A stretch of 64,000 nucleotides of DNA from Azospirillum halopraeferens DSM 3675 (GCF_000429625.1 NZ_AUCF01000017.1:1-64000); one strand, 5' to 3'; counted from the first letter of the stretch, positions 33,742 to 43,773 are shown. Notes: a model not told the origin generated them from the letters alone. Made by a program: numbers and translations.

Positions 33742-34884
33742 TCAGCGCTGCGCCCGCTCGTCCCCGTCGGGGACGAGGCGCAGGACGGCGCCGTTGTCCT
33801 CGTCGCTCAGCGCGTACACCGCGCCGTCGGGGCCCTCGACCACGTCGCGGATGCGCACGCCCATGGCCAATCGCTCCACCTCGCGGGCGTCCTCACCCTC
33901 TATGGCGACGCGCACGATGGTCTGGCCGCGCAGGCCGCCCACCAGGACGTTGCCGCGCCAGTCGGGGAAGCGATCGCCGGTGTAGAAGGTCATGCCCGAC
34001 GGCGCGATCGCCGATTCCCAGTAGAAGGCCGGGGACAGCAGGTCCGGGCGGGTGGGCGGATCGTCGATGGCGCCGCCGGTGTAATGGTTGCCCCAGCTCA
34101 CCAGCGGCCAGCCGTAATTGCCGCCGCGCACCACCCGGTTCAGCTCGTCGCCGCCGCGGGGACCATGCTCCACCTCCCACAGGGCGCCGGTGCCCGGCTC
34201 GATCGCGGCCGCCTGGATGTTGCGATGGCCGTAGGACCAGATCTCCGGCAGCGCGCCGTCCTGCCCGACGAAGGGGTTGTCGGGCGGCACGGCGCCGTCG
34301 GGCGTGATGCGCACGATGGTGCCCATGTGGTTGGACAGGTCCTGCGCCGGGTCGAACTTGGCGCGCTCGCCCAGCGTGACGAACAGGTTGCCGTCCGGCG
34401 CGAACACCAGGCGGGAACCGAAATGGTTGCCGCCCTCCACCTTGGGCTCCATGCGGAAGATGACCTCGACGCCCTCCAGCGCGGTCTCGGTCAGGCGGCC
34501 GCGCGCCACCGCGGTCGAGGCTCCGTCCGGCCCCGGCTCGGCGTACGACACGTACACCATCCGGTTGGACGCGAAGTCGGGATGCAGCGCCACGTCCAGC
34601 AGGCCGCCCTGGCTGCGCGCGAACACCTCGGGCACGCCGGCCAGCGGCTCCGACACCGCGCCGTCCGCCGTCACCACCCGCAGCCGTCCCGGCCGTTCGG
34701 TGACCAGCATCCGCCCGTCGGGCAGGAAGGCCATCCCCCAGGGATTCTCCAGCCCCCGGGCCACCGTCTCCACGCGGATCGGGCCGGACAGGGAGTCCAC
34801 CGTCCCCGGTGCGGCGCAGGCCGGCAGGTTGACGAGGGCGGCGACGGCGGCGGCCGCCGCGGCGAAACGAAACGTGCGGGTCAT
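33742..34884 (-). CDS. aldose sugar dehydrogenase (PQQ-dependent, YliI-like)
   Basis: A 380-residue exported protein with a signal peptide ending in a possible lipobox (LPAC, Cys near residue 23). The rest is a six-bladed beta-propeller of the soluble glucose dehydrogenase/Asd family: GLENPWGMAFLPDGRMLVTE, QGGLLDVALHPDF, ...GGNHFGSRLVF, EHGPRGGDELN, GWPLVSWGNHYTG. It would oxidise aldoses in the periplasm using PQQ and Ca2+. Ends 7 nt from the convergent SIS-domain gene. Confidence 0.9.
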   Translation of the reverse strand: MTRTFRFAAAAAAVAALVNLPACAAPGTVDSLSGPIRVETVARGLENPWGMAFLPDGRMLVTERPGRLRVVTADGAVSEPLAGVPEVFARSQGGLLDVALHPDFASNRMVYVSYAEPGPDGASTAVARGRLTETALEGVEVIFRMEPKVEGGNHFGSRLVFAPDGNLFVTLGERAKFDPAQDLSNHMGTIVRITPDGAVPPDNPFVGQDGALPEIWSYGHRNIQAAAIEPGTGALWEVEHGPRGGDELNRVVRGGNYGWPLVSWGNHYTGGAIDDPPTRPDLLSPAFYWESAIAPSGMTFYTGDRFPDWRGNVLVGGLRGQTIVRVAIEGEDAREVERLAMGVRIRDVVEGPDGAVYALSDEDNGAVLRLVPDGDERAQR

Positions 34885-34995
34885 GGCTCCCGGTCTCCCC
34901 TGGTGCGTTCCGATTGCGGCCCCCAGAGACTCGTGCGCCCCACGGCCCGGTTCAAGCCGGCCATCCGTCAAGGCATGACCGGCAGACGCAAAGGG
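34885..34995. other. start of the intergenic region before the TRAP operon
   Basis: No gene seen; the 356-nt gap to 35240 contains the promoter at 34996 and a leader of about 210 nt. Nothing else recognisable. Confidence 0.3.
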
Positions 34996-35024
34996 TTGAG
35001 TTCTATTCCTTAATCGGTATACCG
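34996..35024 (+). promoter_or_regulatory. sigma70-like promoter with palindromic operator
   Basis: TTGAGT (34996-35001) and TATACC (35018-35023) are 16 bp apart. The -10 lies inside the perfect 10-bp palindrome CGGTATACCG (35015-35024), resembling GntR-type operators with a GTATAC core. It faces the isocitrate-lyase-like/TRAP operon, so it probably controls substrate-induced uptake. Confidence 0.6.
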
Positions 35025-35240
35025 TTTTCGGACACAAGGTTGCCGGACAACGGCGCCGCCGGGGAAGGACAGAGCACCGCATGCCGCAGACCGACGCCGT
35101 TGCCGGGGCGCCGCGCGTTTCCGATTCAGCCGCCGATCCCGTTACGGGGACCGCCGCCGCGCCCGCCGGGCCGGACCGGGCGGGCGCCGCCGCGTGCCGC
35201 GCCTGACACCTTCCCGCCCGCACCTCCGGAGTTGTGATCC

Positions 35241-36131
35241 ATGAAACGTACAACCCGATTCCGCCGGCTCGTCGAAGCGCCGGAGATCCTGGTGTTGCCC
35301 GGCATCCAGGACGCGCTCACCGCGCGCATCGCCGAAGCCGCCGGCTTCGGGGCCATCACCTGCGGTGGCTACGCGGCGACCGCGGCGCTGCTCGGCGCCC
35401 CGGACACCTCGCAGCTCGGCATGATGGAGCTGGCCGACCATTACGCCCGCATCACCGACGCGGTGGACCTGCCGCTGTTCGTCGACGGCGACACCGGCTT
35501 CGGCAACACCACCAACGTGGCCCGCACCATCCGCGCCTACGAGCGCGCCGGCGTCGCCGGACTGTTCATCGAGGACCAGGTGTTCCCCAAGCGCTGCGGC
35601 CACATGGCCGGCAAGGCCGTGGTCCCGCCCGAGGAGTTCGCGGCCAAGCTGAAGGCCGCCCTGGACGCCCGGCAGGACCCCGACCTGGTGATCATGGCGC
35701 GCACCGACGCGCTGGCGGTGAACGGCATCGACGACGCCATCGACCGCGGCCGCCTGTACCGCGAGATCGGCGCCGACATGGTGTTCGTCGAGGCGCCGCG
35801 CGACGTGGAGCAGATGCGCCGCATCTGCCGCGAGATCGACGCCCCCGGCATGGCCAACAACATCGAGGGCGGCCTGACCCCGGTGCTGACCCCGGCGGAG
35901 TTGCAGGAGATCGGCTACGCCGTCTCGGTCCACCCGGTCGCCACCACCTACGCCATCACCCACGCCGTCACGCGCCTGATGAGGGCGCTGGCCGCGGACG
36001 GCACCACCGCCGCCGTGCGCGACGCCATGGTCGACTTCGACACGTTCAACCGCTTCATCGGCCTGCCGGACCAGCGGGCCGGGGAACAGCGCTACGCCGA
36101 CTTCGCCCGCGACGTGACCGCGGGCAAATGA
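35241..36131 (+). CDS. isocitrate lyase/PEP mutase superfamily enzyme
   Basis: A 296-residue TIM-barrel enzyme. The signature QVFPKRCGHMAGK contains the catalytic cysteine in KRCGH, typical of (2-methyl)isocitrate lyase and 2,3-dimethylmalate lyase; FVDGDTGFGNTTNVARTIRAYERAG carries the Mg-binding aspartates. Likely cleaves an alpha-hydroxy tricarboxylate or dimethylmalate-like acid. It is followed 23 nt later by TRAP transporter genes, so the transporter presumably imports its substrate or a precursor. The exact substrate is open. Confidence 0.85.
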   Translation: MKRTTRFRRLVEAPEILVLPGIQDALTARIAEAAGFGAITCGGYAATAALLGAPDTSQLGMMELADHYARITDAVDLPLFVDGDTGFGNTTNVARTIRAYERAGVAGLFIEDQVFPKRCGHMAGKAVVPPEEFAAKLKAALDARQDPDLVIMARTDALAVNGIDDAIDRGRLYREIGADMVFVEAPRDVEQMRRICREIDAPGMANNIEGGLTPVLTPAELQEIGYAVSVHPVATTYAITHAVTRLMRALAADGTTAAVRDAMVDFDTFNRFIGLPDQRAGEQRYADFARDVTAGK

Positions 36132-36154
36132 TCCGAACAGGGAGGAAACGAACG

Positions 36155-37144
36155 ATGAAGGCACTCGTTACCGGCGCGATCGTCGCCGCCGTCATGGGCA
36201 CCGCCACCGCCGCGTGGGCGGCCGACCCCATCGTCATGCGCATCAGCCACCAGATGCCGCCGGCCCACCACATCGCCAAGCTGGTGGAGCAGTTCGCCGC
36301 CGACGTGGAGGAGCGCACGGGCAACAAGGTGGACGTGCAGATCTTCGGCTCGTCCCAGGTGTTCCAGCCCGATCAGAACCACCCGGCGGTGGCCCGCGGC
36401 CAGATCGAGGCGGCGATCGCGGTGAACTTCCAGTGGGGCAATACCATCCCCGAGATGAACGTCCTCACCCTGCCCTACTACTTCACCGACATGAAGCGCA
36501 TCGAAGCCTTCCCCGGCTCCGAGGCGGCAAAGTTCCTGGAAGCGAAGCTGCTGGAGAAGGGGGTGAAGAACGTCGCCTGGTTCTACACCACCCGGCAGTC
36601 GGCCTTCACCTCGTCCAACCGGCCGCTGGTGAAGCCGGAGGACTTCAAGGGCGTCAAGATCCGCGGCCTGAACAAGCTGGTGGACAACGCGCTGACCGCC
36701 GTCGGTGCGGCCCCGGCGGCCATGCCCGGCTCGGAGGTGTACCAGGCGCTGCAGACCGGCGTGATCGACGCCGGCCTCACCGACGTATCCGCGGCCTACA
36801 GCCGCAAGTACTACGAGGTGCAGAAGTACGCCACCATCACCCCGTTCTTCAGCGTGTACTTCCACATGTACGCCAACCCCGCGTGGTGGAACGGTCTGCC
36901 TGAGGACGTCCGCACCGCCATCGGCGAGGCCGCCGCCAAGGCCGAGCGGGACGCCATCCCGATCACCGAGAAGTCCGCCGACGAGGCCATCGCCGAGCTG
37001 AAGGCCAAGGGCATGCAGGTCCACGTCCACACCGAGGACGAGGCCAGGGCGTTCCGGGAGGCGATGCAGGCCCCGGTGATAGAGGCGTTCCGCAAGGCGT
37101 CCTCCGATGCCGGCACGATCATCGACCTGGTGGACAAGCTGTAA
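36155..37144 (+). CDS. TRAP transporter solute-binding protein DctP
   Basis: A 329-residue periplasmic binding protein with a signal peptide (residues 1-22, ending AWA). DctP-family landmarks: AVNFQWGNTIPEMNVLTLPYYF, FKGVKIRG, AMPGSEVYQALQTGVIDAG. The VKIRG arginine normally salt-bridges a carboxylate, so the ligand is probably an organic acid. ATG with AGGGAGGAAACG. First transporter gene of the dctPQM set. Confidence 0.93.
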   Translation: MKALVTGAIVAAVMGTATAAWAADPIVMRISHQMPPAHHIAKLVEQFAADVEERTGNKVDVQIFGSSQVFQPDQNHPAVARGQIEAAIAVNFQWGNTIPEMNVLTLPYYFTDMKRIEAFPGSEAAKFLEAKLLEKGVKNVAWFYTTRQSAFTSSNRPLVKPEDFKGVKIRGLNKLVDNALTAVGAAPAAMPGSEVYQALQTGVIDAGLTDVSAAYSRKYYEVQKYATITPFFSVYFHMYANPAWWNGLPEDVRTAIGEAAAKAERDAIPITEKSADEAIAELKAKGMQVHVHTEDEARAFREAMQAPVIEAFRKASSDAGTIIDLVDKL

Positions 37145-37153
37145 GGAACGGCC

Positions 37154-37185
37154 TCCCCCTTCCCCGCTCCGGCGGGGAGGGGAGT
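37154..37185 (+). terminator. hairpin between dctP and dctQ
   Basis: Arms about 37154-37167 and 37172-37185 form 13-14 pairs with a G-T wobble and a 4-nt loop. No T-run follows, so it is more likely an attenuating or mRNA-stabilising hairpin, letting the abundant binding protein be made in excess of the permease. Confidence 0.5.
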
Positions 37186-37204
37186 GCCCTGAGGGAGACC
37201 CGCC

Positions 37205-37813
37205 ATGCCCATCACACGCCCCTCCCCCGACGGGGGGACGGGTTTTGCCGCCCGTGCGGTCGCGGTGTTCGACGCCCTGGCCGCCGGGGTGAGCCTGATC
37301 GGCATGGCGCTCGCGGCGCTGGGGCTGCTGGCCTCACTGGGGTTGGTCGTCTGGGCCATCGGCATGCGCTACCTGCTCAACACCCCGGTGCCGTGGACGG
37401 ACGAGCTGGTCGGCTATCTGCTGGTGGCCATCGTCATGCTGGCCGCCGCCGACGCGCTGCGCCGGGGGGAGCACATCGCCGTCGACGTGCTGACCGACCG
37501 CCTGTCCGGGCGGGGCCGGCGCATCACCGCCGCCCTCGGCCTGGTCTCGGTGATCGCCGCCGGCGGCGCCCTGATGGTCGAGGGCTGGAAGACGGTGGAG
37601 TTCACGCAGATGCTGGGCATCGTGTCCACCGGCTATCTGGAGATGCCCATGCACCTGCCCCAGGCCCTGGTGCCGATCGGCGGCGCCATGCTGGCGCTGG
37701 CCGGGCTGGCCGGGCTGGCGCGCATGGCCGTCGGGCGGCCGCCCGTCGACGGTCCCGAGGGAAAGGGTGAGGGCGAAACCATCGTGCACGGCGCGGGAGG
37801 GCACCCGCGGTGA
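37205..37813 (+). CDS. TRAP transporter small membrane subunit DctQ
   Basis: A 202-residue protein with four membrane helices and the DctQ marker VPWTDELVGYLLVAIV. The C-terminal tail is charged and disordered-looking. ATG with GAGGGAG. It overlaps dctM as GTGA. It bridges the periplasmic ligand protein and the large permease. Confidence 0.92.
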   Translation: MPITRPSPDGGTGFAARAVAVFDALAAGVSLIGMALAALGLLASLGLVVWAIGMRYLLNTPVPWTDELVGYLLVAIVMLAAADALRRGEHIAVDVLTDRLSGRGRRITAALGLVSVIAAGGALMVEGWKTVEFTQMLGIVSTGYLEMPMHLPQALVPIGGAMLALAGLAGLARMAVGRPPVDGPEGKGEGETIVHGAGGHPR

Positions 37814-39096
37814 CCTTCTTCCTGATCCTGACCGGCGTCGTCCTGCTGCTGCTGACGGGGCTGCCGATCTTCACCGGGCTCGGCCTGTTCAGCGCCGGGC
37901 TGATGCTGCTGGCCCAGGGCGACCTGGCCGGACTGGGCGACACGGTGTTCGGCAAGCTGAATTCCTACCTGCTGGTGGCCATCCCGCTGTTCACCCTGAT
38001 GGCCCACATCATGATCCGCGGCCGGGTGGTGGACGACCTCTACGGCACCGCCCACACGCTCACCCGCCACCTGCCGGGCGGGCTGGGGGTGGCGACGGTG
38101 GCCGCCTGCACCATCTTCGCCGCCATCTCCGGCTCCAGCGTGGCGACGGCGCTGACCATCGGTTCGGTCGCCATCCCGCAGATGATCCACTACGGCTACA
38201 GCCCGCGCGCCGCCTACGGCGCGGTGGCGGCCGGCGGCACGCTGGGCATCCTGATCCCGCCGTCGGGCCCGCTGGTGCTCTACGGCGTGGTGTCCGACAC
38301 CTCCATCGGCGGCCTGTTCATGGCCGGCGTGGTGCCGGGGCTGCTGATGGCCGCGGTCTTCGCCCTGTGGAGCATGGTCACCGCCGGCCGCGGCGGCAAC
38401 ACGGTGCGGCGCGAGCCGGCCCCCCGCCCGGCGGAGGTGCTGGCGGCCCTGCGCCGCTCCTTCTGGGCGCTGATGCTGCCGGTGCTGGTGCTGGGCGGCA
38501 TGTACCTGGGCGTCTTCACGGCGACCGAGGCGGCGGGGGCGGGCGCCATGGCGGCGCTGCTGGTGGCGCTGTTCGCCTACCGCGGCTTCGGCCTGCGCGA
38601 CCTCTGGCTCTCGGCGGTGGACGCCTCGCGCACCTCGGCCATGCTGTTCATGATCCTGGCCGCCGCCGGCGTGTTCGGCCATGTGCTGACCAAGATGCGC
38701 ATCCCGCAGGAGATGGTGGCCCTGGTCACCCACCTGGGCTTCGGCCCCATCGAGTTCCTGGTGGCGGTGATGGCCCTGGTCTTCGTCCTGGGCATGTTCC
38801 TGGAGACCATCTCCATCATCCTCATCACCACGCCGGTGGTGCTGCCGGTGCTGCTGCACCTGGGCATCCATCCGATCTGGTACGGCATCCTGCTGGTCAT
38901 CAACCTGGAACTGGCGCTGATCACCCCGCCGGTGGGCATGAACCTGTTCACCATCAAGGCCATCACCCGCGCCCCCATGGCCGAGGTGGTGCGCGGCGTG
39001 GTGCCCTATGTGGTGCTGATGCTGCTGGGGCTCGCGGCGGTGCTGCTGGTGCCGTCCATCGCCATGTGGCTGCCCTCGACCATGGCGTACCGGTAA
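37810..39096 (+). CDS. TRAP transporter large permease DctM
   Basis: A 428-residue permease with about 12 helices. The DctM repeats are clear: ISGSSVATALTIGSVAIPQM, LGILIPPSGPLVLYG and the late ISIILITTPVVLPVL. Imports the substrate with Na+ or H+. GTG start coupled to dctQ. Ends 5 nt before the stop of the convergent lactate permease gene, with no obvious terminator. Confidence 0.95.
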   Translation: MTFFLILTGVVLLLLTGLPIFTGLGLFSAGLMLLAQGDLAGLGDTVFGKLNSYLLVAIPLFTLMAHIMIRGRVVDDLYGTAHTLTRHLPGGLGVATVAACTIFAAISGSSVATALTIGSVAIPQMIHYGYSPRAAYGAVAAGGTLGILIPPSGPLVLYGVVSDTSIGGLFMAGVVPGLLMAAVFALWSMVTAGRGGNTVRREPAPRPAEVLAALRRSFWALMLPVLVLGGMYLGVFTATEAAGAGAMAALLVALFAYRGFGLRDLWLSAVDASRTSAMLFMILAAAGVFGHVLTKMRIPQEMVALVTHLGFGPIEFLVAVMALVFVLGMFLETISIILITTPVVLPVLLHLGIHPIWYGILLVINLELALITPPVGMNLFTIKAITRAPMAEVVRGVVPYVVLMLLGLAAVLLVPSIAMWLPSTMAYR

Positions 39097-39101
39097 CGGG
39101 A

Positions 39102-40628
39102 TCACCCCGTCCCGGCCAGCAGCCAGACCAGGGCGCCGCCGGCCACGGCGTAGACGGCGCAGGCAAGCGTGGTGCGGCGCAGCACCTCGCCCTCGCGCCC
39201 CTGCAACCCCACGGTGGCGCCGCCGGCGACGATGTTGTGGGGGCAGACGATGTTGCCGACGGCGGCGCCGAAGCCCTGGGCGGCGATCAGCCACAGCACC
39301 GGCAGGCCCAGCCGCGCCGCCGTCGCCTCCTGGAAGTCGGTCAGCAGGATGTTGGAGGCGGTGGCCGAGCCGGTGACGAAGGTGCCCAGCACCCCCACCG
39401 CCGGGGCGAGCAGCGGCCACACCGGCCCGAAGACCTGCGCCGCCGCCTCGGCCAGGGTGCCGATCATGCCCGCATGCACCATCAGCCGGGCCAGCGCCAG
39501 CATGGCCGCCAGCGCGACCACCACCAGCGGCAGGCGGCCGGCCGCCCGCAGGGCCGCCTGTCCCATGGCCCGCGCGCTGCGGCCCTGGAGCGCCCCGCCC
39601 GCCAGGAACCCGATCAGCAGCATGGTGCCGGGGTGGTAGAGCGGCTGCACCGTCCCGTGGAACCCGCCGGGCAGGGTCCACGCCCACTCCACCGCCCGCA
39701 GCGCCTCGCGCACCGGCGGGACCAGCCGGGTGAGGAGGATGCAGGCCAGCAGCACCAGATAGGGCAGCATCGCCCGCAGCAGCACCCCGGCTCCGCCCCC
39801 GTCCGCCGCCCCGCCGGCGGCCCGGCCGCCGCCGCGCAGGCGCAGCAGGGCGACGAAGGCCAGCCCGCCGATCAGCGCACCGGCGAGCGTCGGCAGCTCC
39901 GGCCCGACCAGGCCGGACAGCAGAAGGAACGGCACCAGGAAGCAGGCCGCCGCGGCACCGGCCAGGATCCAGTCGCGCAGTCCCGCCCGGACCCCCATGG
40001 CCGCCCCGGCGATGCGGACCACGAAGGCCAGGAGAATCCAGCCGAGCAGCCCGTGCAGCAGCCCGGTGGCGCGGGCGATCTCCGCACCCGGCAGTTCGGT
40101 CAGGGCGACCTGCGGCAGCACCGGCGTGCCGACCGCCCCGAACGACACGCCCGCGGCATGGCCGATCAGCACCAGCGTCACCGCCGGCACCGGCCCGAAG
40201 CCCAGACTGACCAGGATCGGTGCCGCCAGCGCCACCGGCGTGCCGAAACCCGCCGCCCCCTCGATGAACAGGGCGAAGAACCAGGCGACCAGGATCGCCA
40301 TCGACCGGGAATCGTCGGTCAGGCGGGCCAGGGCCGCCTTCAGCACCTCGAACGCGCCGCCGGCGAGCTGCAATTCATAGATGCACAGCGCCGGGAAGAC
40401 GATCCACAGGATGGTGACGGCGACGAAGGCCGCCTCGGCCAGCGCGCCGCCCACCGCCGGCACCGGCCCCAGCTCGGCGAAGGTTGCCCGCCCGAAATCG
40501 AACCCGAACAGGGCGATGGCCAGGGTGGCGGCCAGCCCCGCCAGCCCCGCCGCGGCGGCCGGCCAGCGCAGGCCGACCATCAGCCCGAGGATCAGCAGGA
40601 TCGGCGTGACGGCGAGCAGGGCCGGCAT
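39102..40628 (-). CDS. L-lactate permease (LctP/LldP family)
   Basis: A 508-residue polytopic permease of the lactate/glycolate:proton symporter family. Diagnostic parts are FFALFIEGAAGFGTPVALAAPIL, FVTGSATASNILLTDFQ and the GNIVCPHNIVAGGATVGL motif near the C-terminus. It lies 28 nt after ldhA on the same strand, so it may export or import lactate in concert with that enzyme. ATG start. Confidence 0.92.
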   Translation of the reverse strand: MPALLAVTPILLILGLMVGLRWPAAAAGLAGLAATLAIALFGFDFGRATFAELGPVPAVGGALAEAAFVAVTILWIVFPALCIYELQLAGGAFEVLKAALARLTDDSRSMAILVAWFFALFIEGAAGFGTPVALAAPILVSLGFGPVPAVTLVLIGHAAGVSFGAVGTPVLPQVALTELPGAEIARATGLLHGLLGWILLAFVVRIAGAAMGVRAGLRDWILAGAAAACFLVPFLLLSGLVGPELPTLAGALIGGLAFVALLRLRGGGRAAGGAADGGGAGVLLRAMLPYLVLLACILLTRLVPPVREALRAVEWAWTLPGGFHGTVQPLYHPGTMLLIGFLAGGALQGRSARAMGQAALRAAGRLPLVVVALAAMLALARLMVHAGMIGTLAEAAAQVFGPVWPLLAPAVGVLGTFVTGSATASNILLTDFQEATAARLGLPVLWLIAAQGFGAAVGNIVCPHNIVAGGATVGLQGREGEVLRRTTLACAVYAVAGGALVWLLAGTG

Positions 40629-40656
40629 GGGTATCCCTTCTCCGGGGGGCGGCGGA

Positions 40657-41661
40657 TTACGCCAGCCGTTCGACGGACACCTCGTGCAGCGCCCGTCCCT
40701 GCGCCTCGAAGGCGGTGATGTTGGCGATGGTGGTTTCGGCGATGGCCGACAGGGCCTCGCGGGTGAAGAACGCCTGGTGCCCGGTGATCAGAACGTTGGG
40801 GAAGGTCTGCAAGCGGGCGAAGACGTCGTCGCGCAGGACGCGGCCCGACAGGTCCTCGAAGAACAGGTCCGCCTCCTCCTCGTAGACGTCCAGGCCGAGA
40901 CTGCCCAGCGCGCCGGACTTCAGCGCGGCGATCACCGCGCGGGTGTCCACCAGCGCGCCGCGCCCGGTGTTGATCAGCATCAGGCCGGGCTTGGCGCGGG
41001 CCAGCATGGCGTCGTCCACCAGATGGTGGGTGGCCGGGGTCAGCGGGCAGTGCAGGGTGACCACGTCGCTTTCGGCGAACAGCTCGTCCAGCCCGGCGTA
41101 GCGCACCCCCAGCACGGTGCAGGCGGGATCGGGCCGCGGGTCGTGGGCGATCAGCCGGCAGCCGAAGCCGTGCAGGATGCGGGCGACCACGGCGCCGATG
41201 CCGCCGGTGCCGACGATCCCCACGGTCTTGCCGTTCAGGTCGAAGCCCAGCAGGCCGTCCAGGGCGAAGTTGCCTTCGCGCACCCGGTTGTACGCGCGGT
41301 GGATCTTGCGGTTCAGCGCCAGGATCAGGGCCACCGTATGTTCGGCCACCGCGTGGGGGGAATAGGCGGGGACGCGGGCCACGGTCAGGCCGCGGTCGCG
41401 CGCCGCGGCCAGGTCCACGTTGTTGAAGCCGGCGCAGCGCAGGGCCACCAGCCGCACGCCCTGGCGGGACAGCCGGGCCAGGGTCGCGGCGTCGGCGGCG
41501 TCGTTGACGAAGACGCAGACCGCCTCGGCATCCTCGGCGAGCGCCACGGTTTCCACCGACAGGCGGGCCTCCAGGAACACCAGCCGGTGGCCGGCGTTGG
41601 CGTTCGCCGCCTCCAGGAAGGTTCGGTCATAGGGCTTGGCGCTGTAGACGGCGACGCGCAT
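40657..41661 (-). CDS. ldhA: D-lactate dehydrogenase LdhA (2-hydroxyacid dehydrogenase)
   Basis: A 334-residue NAD-dependent D-2-hydroxyacid dehydrogenase of the fermentative LdhA type: [10 protein letters not shown], the dinucleotide loop [45 protein letters not shown] and the catalytic histidine in TGHQAFFT. Reduces pyruvate to D-lactate. GGGGAG precedes the ATG. Paired with the permease gene that follows, it forms a small lactate unit. Confidence 0.93.
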   Translation of the reverse strand: MRVAVYSAKPYDRTFLEAANANAGHRLVFLEARLSVETVALAEDAEAVCVFVNDAADAATLARLSRQGVRLVALRCAGFNNVDLAAARDRGLTVARVPAYSPHAVAEHTVALILALNRKIHRAYNRVREGNFALDGLLGFDLNGKTVGIVGTGGIGAVVARILHGFGCRLIAHDPRPDPACTVLGVRYAGLDELFAESDVVTLHCPLTPATHHLVDDAMLARAKPGLMLINTGRGALVDTRAVIAALKSGALGSLGLDVYEEEADLFFEDLSGRVLRDDVFARLQTFPNVLITGHQAFFTREALSAIAETTIANITAFEAQGRALHEVSVERLA

Positions 41662-41876
41662 CGCGGCAACTCCCCTTCGGTGTCGGACGGCGGGTCTGCG
41701 AACGCTACCCGGCGCATTCCGGCCCCGCAACCCCTGCCGGTGTCCCGGTGCCGGTGGCGACCCATATTGTGCGGTAGCCCCATGGATCCATCCCCCGCCG
41801 GACGCGTTGAGGTGTCGCACCCCCTTGCCGTCGCCCCCGCCGCCGGTATCCCCGCCCGTCGCCTTCCGGACCGTTC

Positions 41877-43751
41877 ATGCACGCCTTCTTCGAACGCCTG
41901 TTCCAGGCCCTCGCCCCGTCCGCCGCCGTCGTCCGGCCGCCGTCGGGGACGGCCGCCTTCTACGACCACCATCTGCGGCCGGTCCGCGGCCTTCTGATCG
42001 TCACGCTGATCGTGGCCGGACTGGCGTCCGTGTCCGAGCTGGTGCTGTACGCCTTCCTCGGCGTGCTGGTGGACTGGATGAGCACGGCGGGACCGGACGG
42101 CTTCCTCGACACGTACGGCTGGGCGCTGGCGGGTATGGCCGTGTTCGCCCTGATCATCCGGCCGGCCCTGGTGGTGGCGTCGCGCGGGCTGGTCAACCTG
42201 ACGCTGGTGCCGGCGCTGACCGACGAGGTGCGCTGGCACAACTACCGCTGGGTGCTGCGCCAGAGCCTGTCGTTCTTCCAGAACGACTTCGCCGGGCGGG
42301 TGGCGCAGAAGGTCATGCAGACCGGGCCGGCGGTGCGCGAATCGGTGGTCAACGTCATCGACGGGGTGTGGTTCCTCATCACCTTCCTGCTCGGCACGGT
42401 GGCGCTGTTCGCGGCGCTGGACTGGCGCCTGCTGCTGCCCGTCCTGGCCTGGACGGCGGCCTACGCCGTGGTGATCGCCCGGATGGTCCCGCCGGTTCGG
42501 CGCAAGTCCGCCGCCCTGTCGGAGGCCACCTCGTCCCTGTCGGGGCGGGTCGTCGACAGCTACACCAACATCCTGTCGGTCAAGCTGTTCGCCCACGCGG
42601 AGCGGGAGGACGCCTTCGTCCACGCCGGCCTGTCCCGCCACCTGGACGCCTACCGCACCCTGACCCGCGCCATCTTCGACATGACGGTGACGCTGACCGT
42701 CATCAACGGCGTGCTGCTGGTGGTCACCGTGGGGCTGGCGGTGTGGCTGTGGCTGGCGGGCGCCGTCACCGCCGGCACCATCGCCATGGCGACCGGTCTG
42801 ATCATCCGCCTGACCCAGATGTCGGGCTGGATCCTGCGCACCGTCACCGCCCTTTTCGAAAACGTGGGCACGGTGCAGAACGGCATGGAGACCATCGCCC
42901 GCCCGCACGCGGTGACCGACGCGCCGGGTGCGGCGGAGCTGGAGGTCCGCCGCGGCGCCATCCGCTTCGAAAACGTCAGCTTCCATTACGGCCGGGAGAG
43001 CGGCGTCATCGACAACCTCAGCCTGGACATCCGGCCGGGCGAGAAGGTCGGGCTGGTCGGCCGGTCGGGCGCCGGCAAGTCGACGCTGGTCAACCTGCTG
43101 CTGCGCTTCTACGACCTGGAGGGCGGGCGCATCCTGATCGACGATCAGGACATCGCCGGGGTGACCCAGGCCAGCCTGCGCGCCCGCATCGGCATGGTCA
43201 CCCAGGACACGGCACTGCTGCACCGCTCCATCGCCGACAACATCCGCTACGGCCGTCCCGTCACCACCGACGAGGAGATGATCCGCTCCGCCGAGCTGGC
43301 GGAGGCCGCGGGCTTCATCGAATCCCTGCGCGACGCCCGGGGGCGCACCGGCTACGACGTGCTGGTGGGGGAGCGGGGGGTCAAGCTGTCGGGCGGGCAG
43401 CGCCAGCGCATCGCCATCGCCCGTGTCATCCTGAAGGACGCCCCCATCCTGATCCTCGACGAGGCGACCTCGGCCCTGGATTCGGAGGTGGAGGCGGCCA
43501 TTCAGGGCCAGCTCGCCAACCTCATGCGCGGCAAGACCGTCATCGCCATCGCCCACCGCCTGTCCACCATCGCCGCCATGGACCGGCTGGTGGTGATGGA
43601 CCACGGCCGCATCGTCGAGGAAGGCACCCACGCGGAACTGGTCGCCCGCAACGGCCTGTACGCCCGGCTGTGGCGGCGCCAGTCCGGCGGCTTCCTCGAT
43701 CTGGCCGGCGACGACGCGGCCGACGGCACGACCGCCCGCCGCACCGCCTGA
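41877..43751 (+). CDS. ABC exporter half-transporter (membrane domain fused to ATPase)
   Basis: A 624-residue half-transporter. Residues 1-350 form six membrane helices; residues 370-600 form the ATPase with Walker A GRSGAGKS, signature LSGGQRQR, Walker B LILDEATSALD and the H-loop IAHRLS. This architecture belongs to the type IV exporters such as MsbA and multidrug exporters; substrate unknown. ATG start at 41877 without a strong ribosome site. Ends 22 nt from a convergent gene. Confidence 0.9.
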   Translation: MHAFFERLFQALAPSAAVVRPPSGTAAFYDHHLRPVRGLLIVTLIVAGLASVSELVLYAFLGVLVDWMSTAGPDGFLDTYGWALAGMAVFALIIRPALVVASRGLVNLTLVPALTDEVRWHNYRWVLRQSLSFFQNDFAGRVAQKVMQTGPAVRESVVNVIDGVWFLITFLLGTVALFAALDWRLLLPVLAWTAAYAVVIARMVPPVRRKSAALSEATSSLSGRVVDSYTNILSVKLFAHAEREDAFVHAGLSRHLDAYRTLTRAIFDMTVTLTVINGVLLVVTVGLAVWLWLAGAVTAGTIAMATGLIIRLTQMSGWILRTVTALFENVGTVQNGMETIARPHAVTDAPGAAELEVRRGAIRFENVSFHYGRESGVIDNLSLDIRPGEKVGLVGRSGAGKSTLVNLLLRFYDLEGGRILIDDQDIAGVTQASLRARIGMVTQDTALLHRSIADNIRYGRPVTTDEEMIRSAELAEAAGFIESLRDARGRTGYDVLVGERGVKLSGGQRQRIAIARVILKDAPILILDEATSALDSEVEAAIQGQLANLMRGKTVIAIAHRLSTIAAMDRLVVMDHGRIVEEGTHAELVARNGLYARLWRRQSGGFLDLAGDDAADGTTARRTA

Positions 43752-43773
43752 GCGGCGGGCGGTGCGGCCCCGG

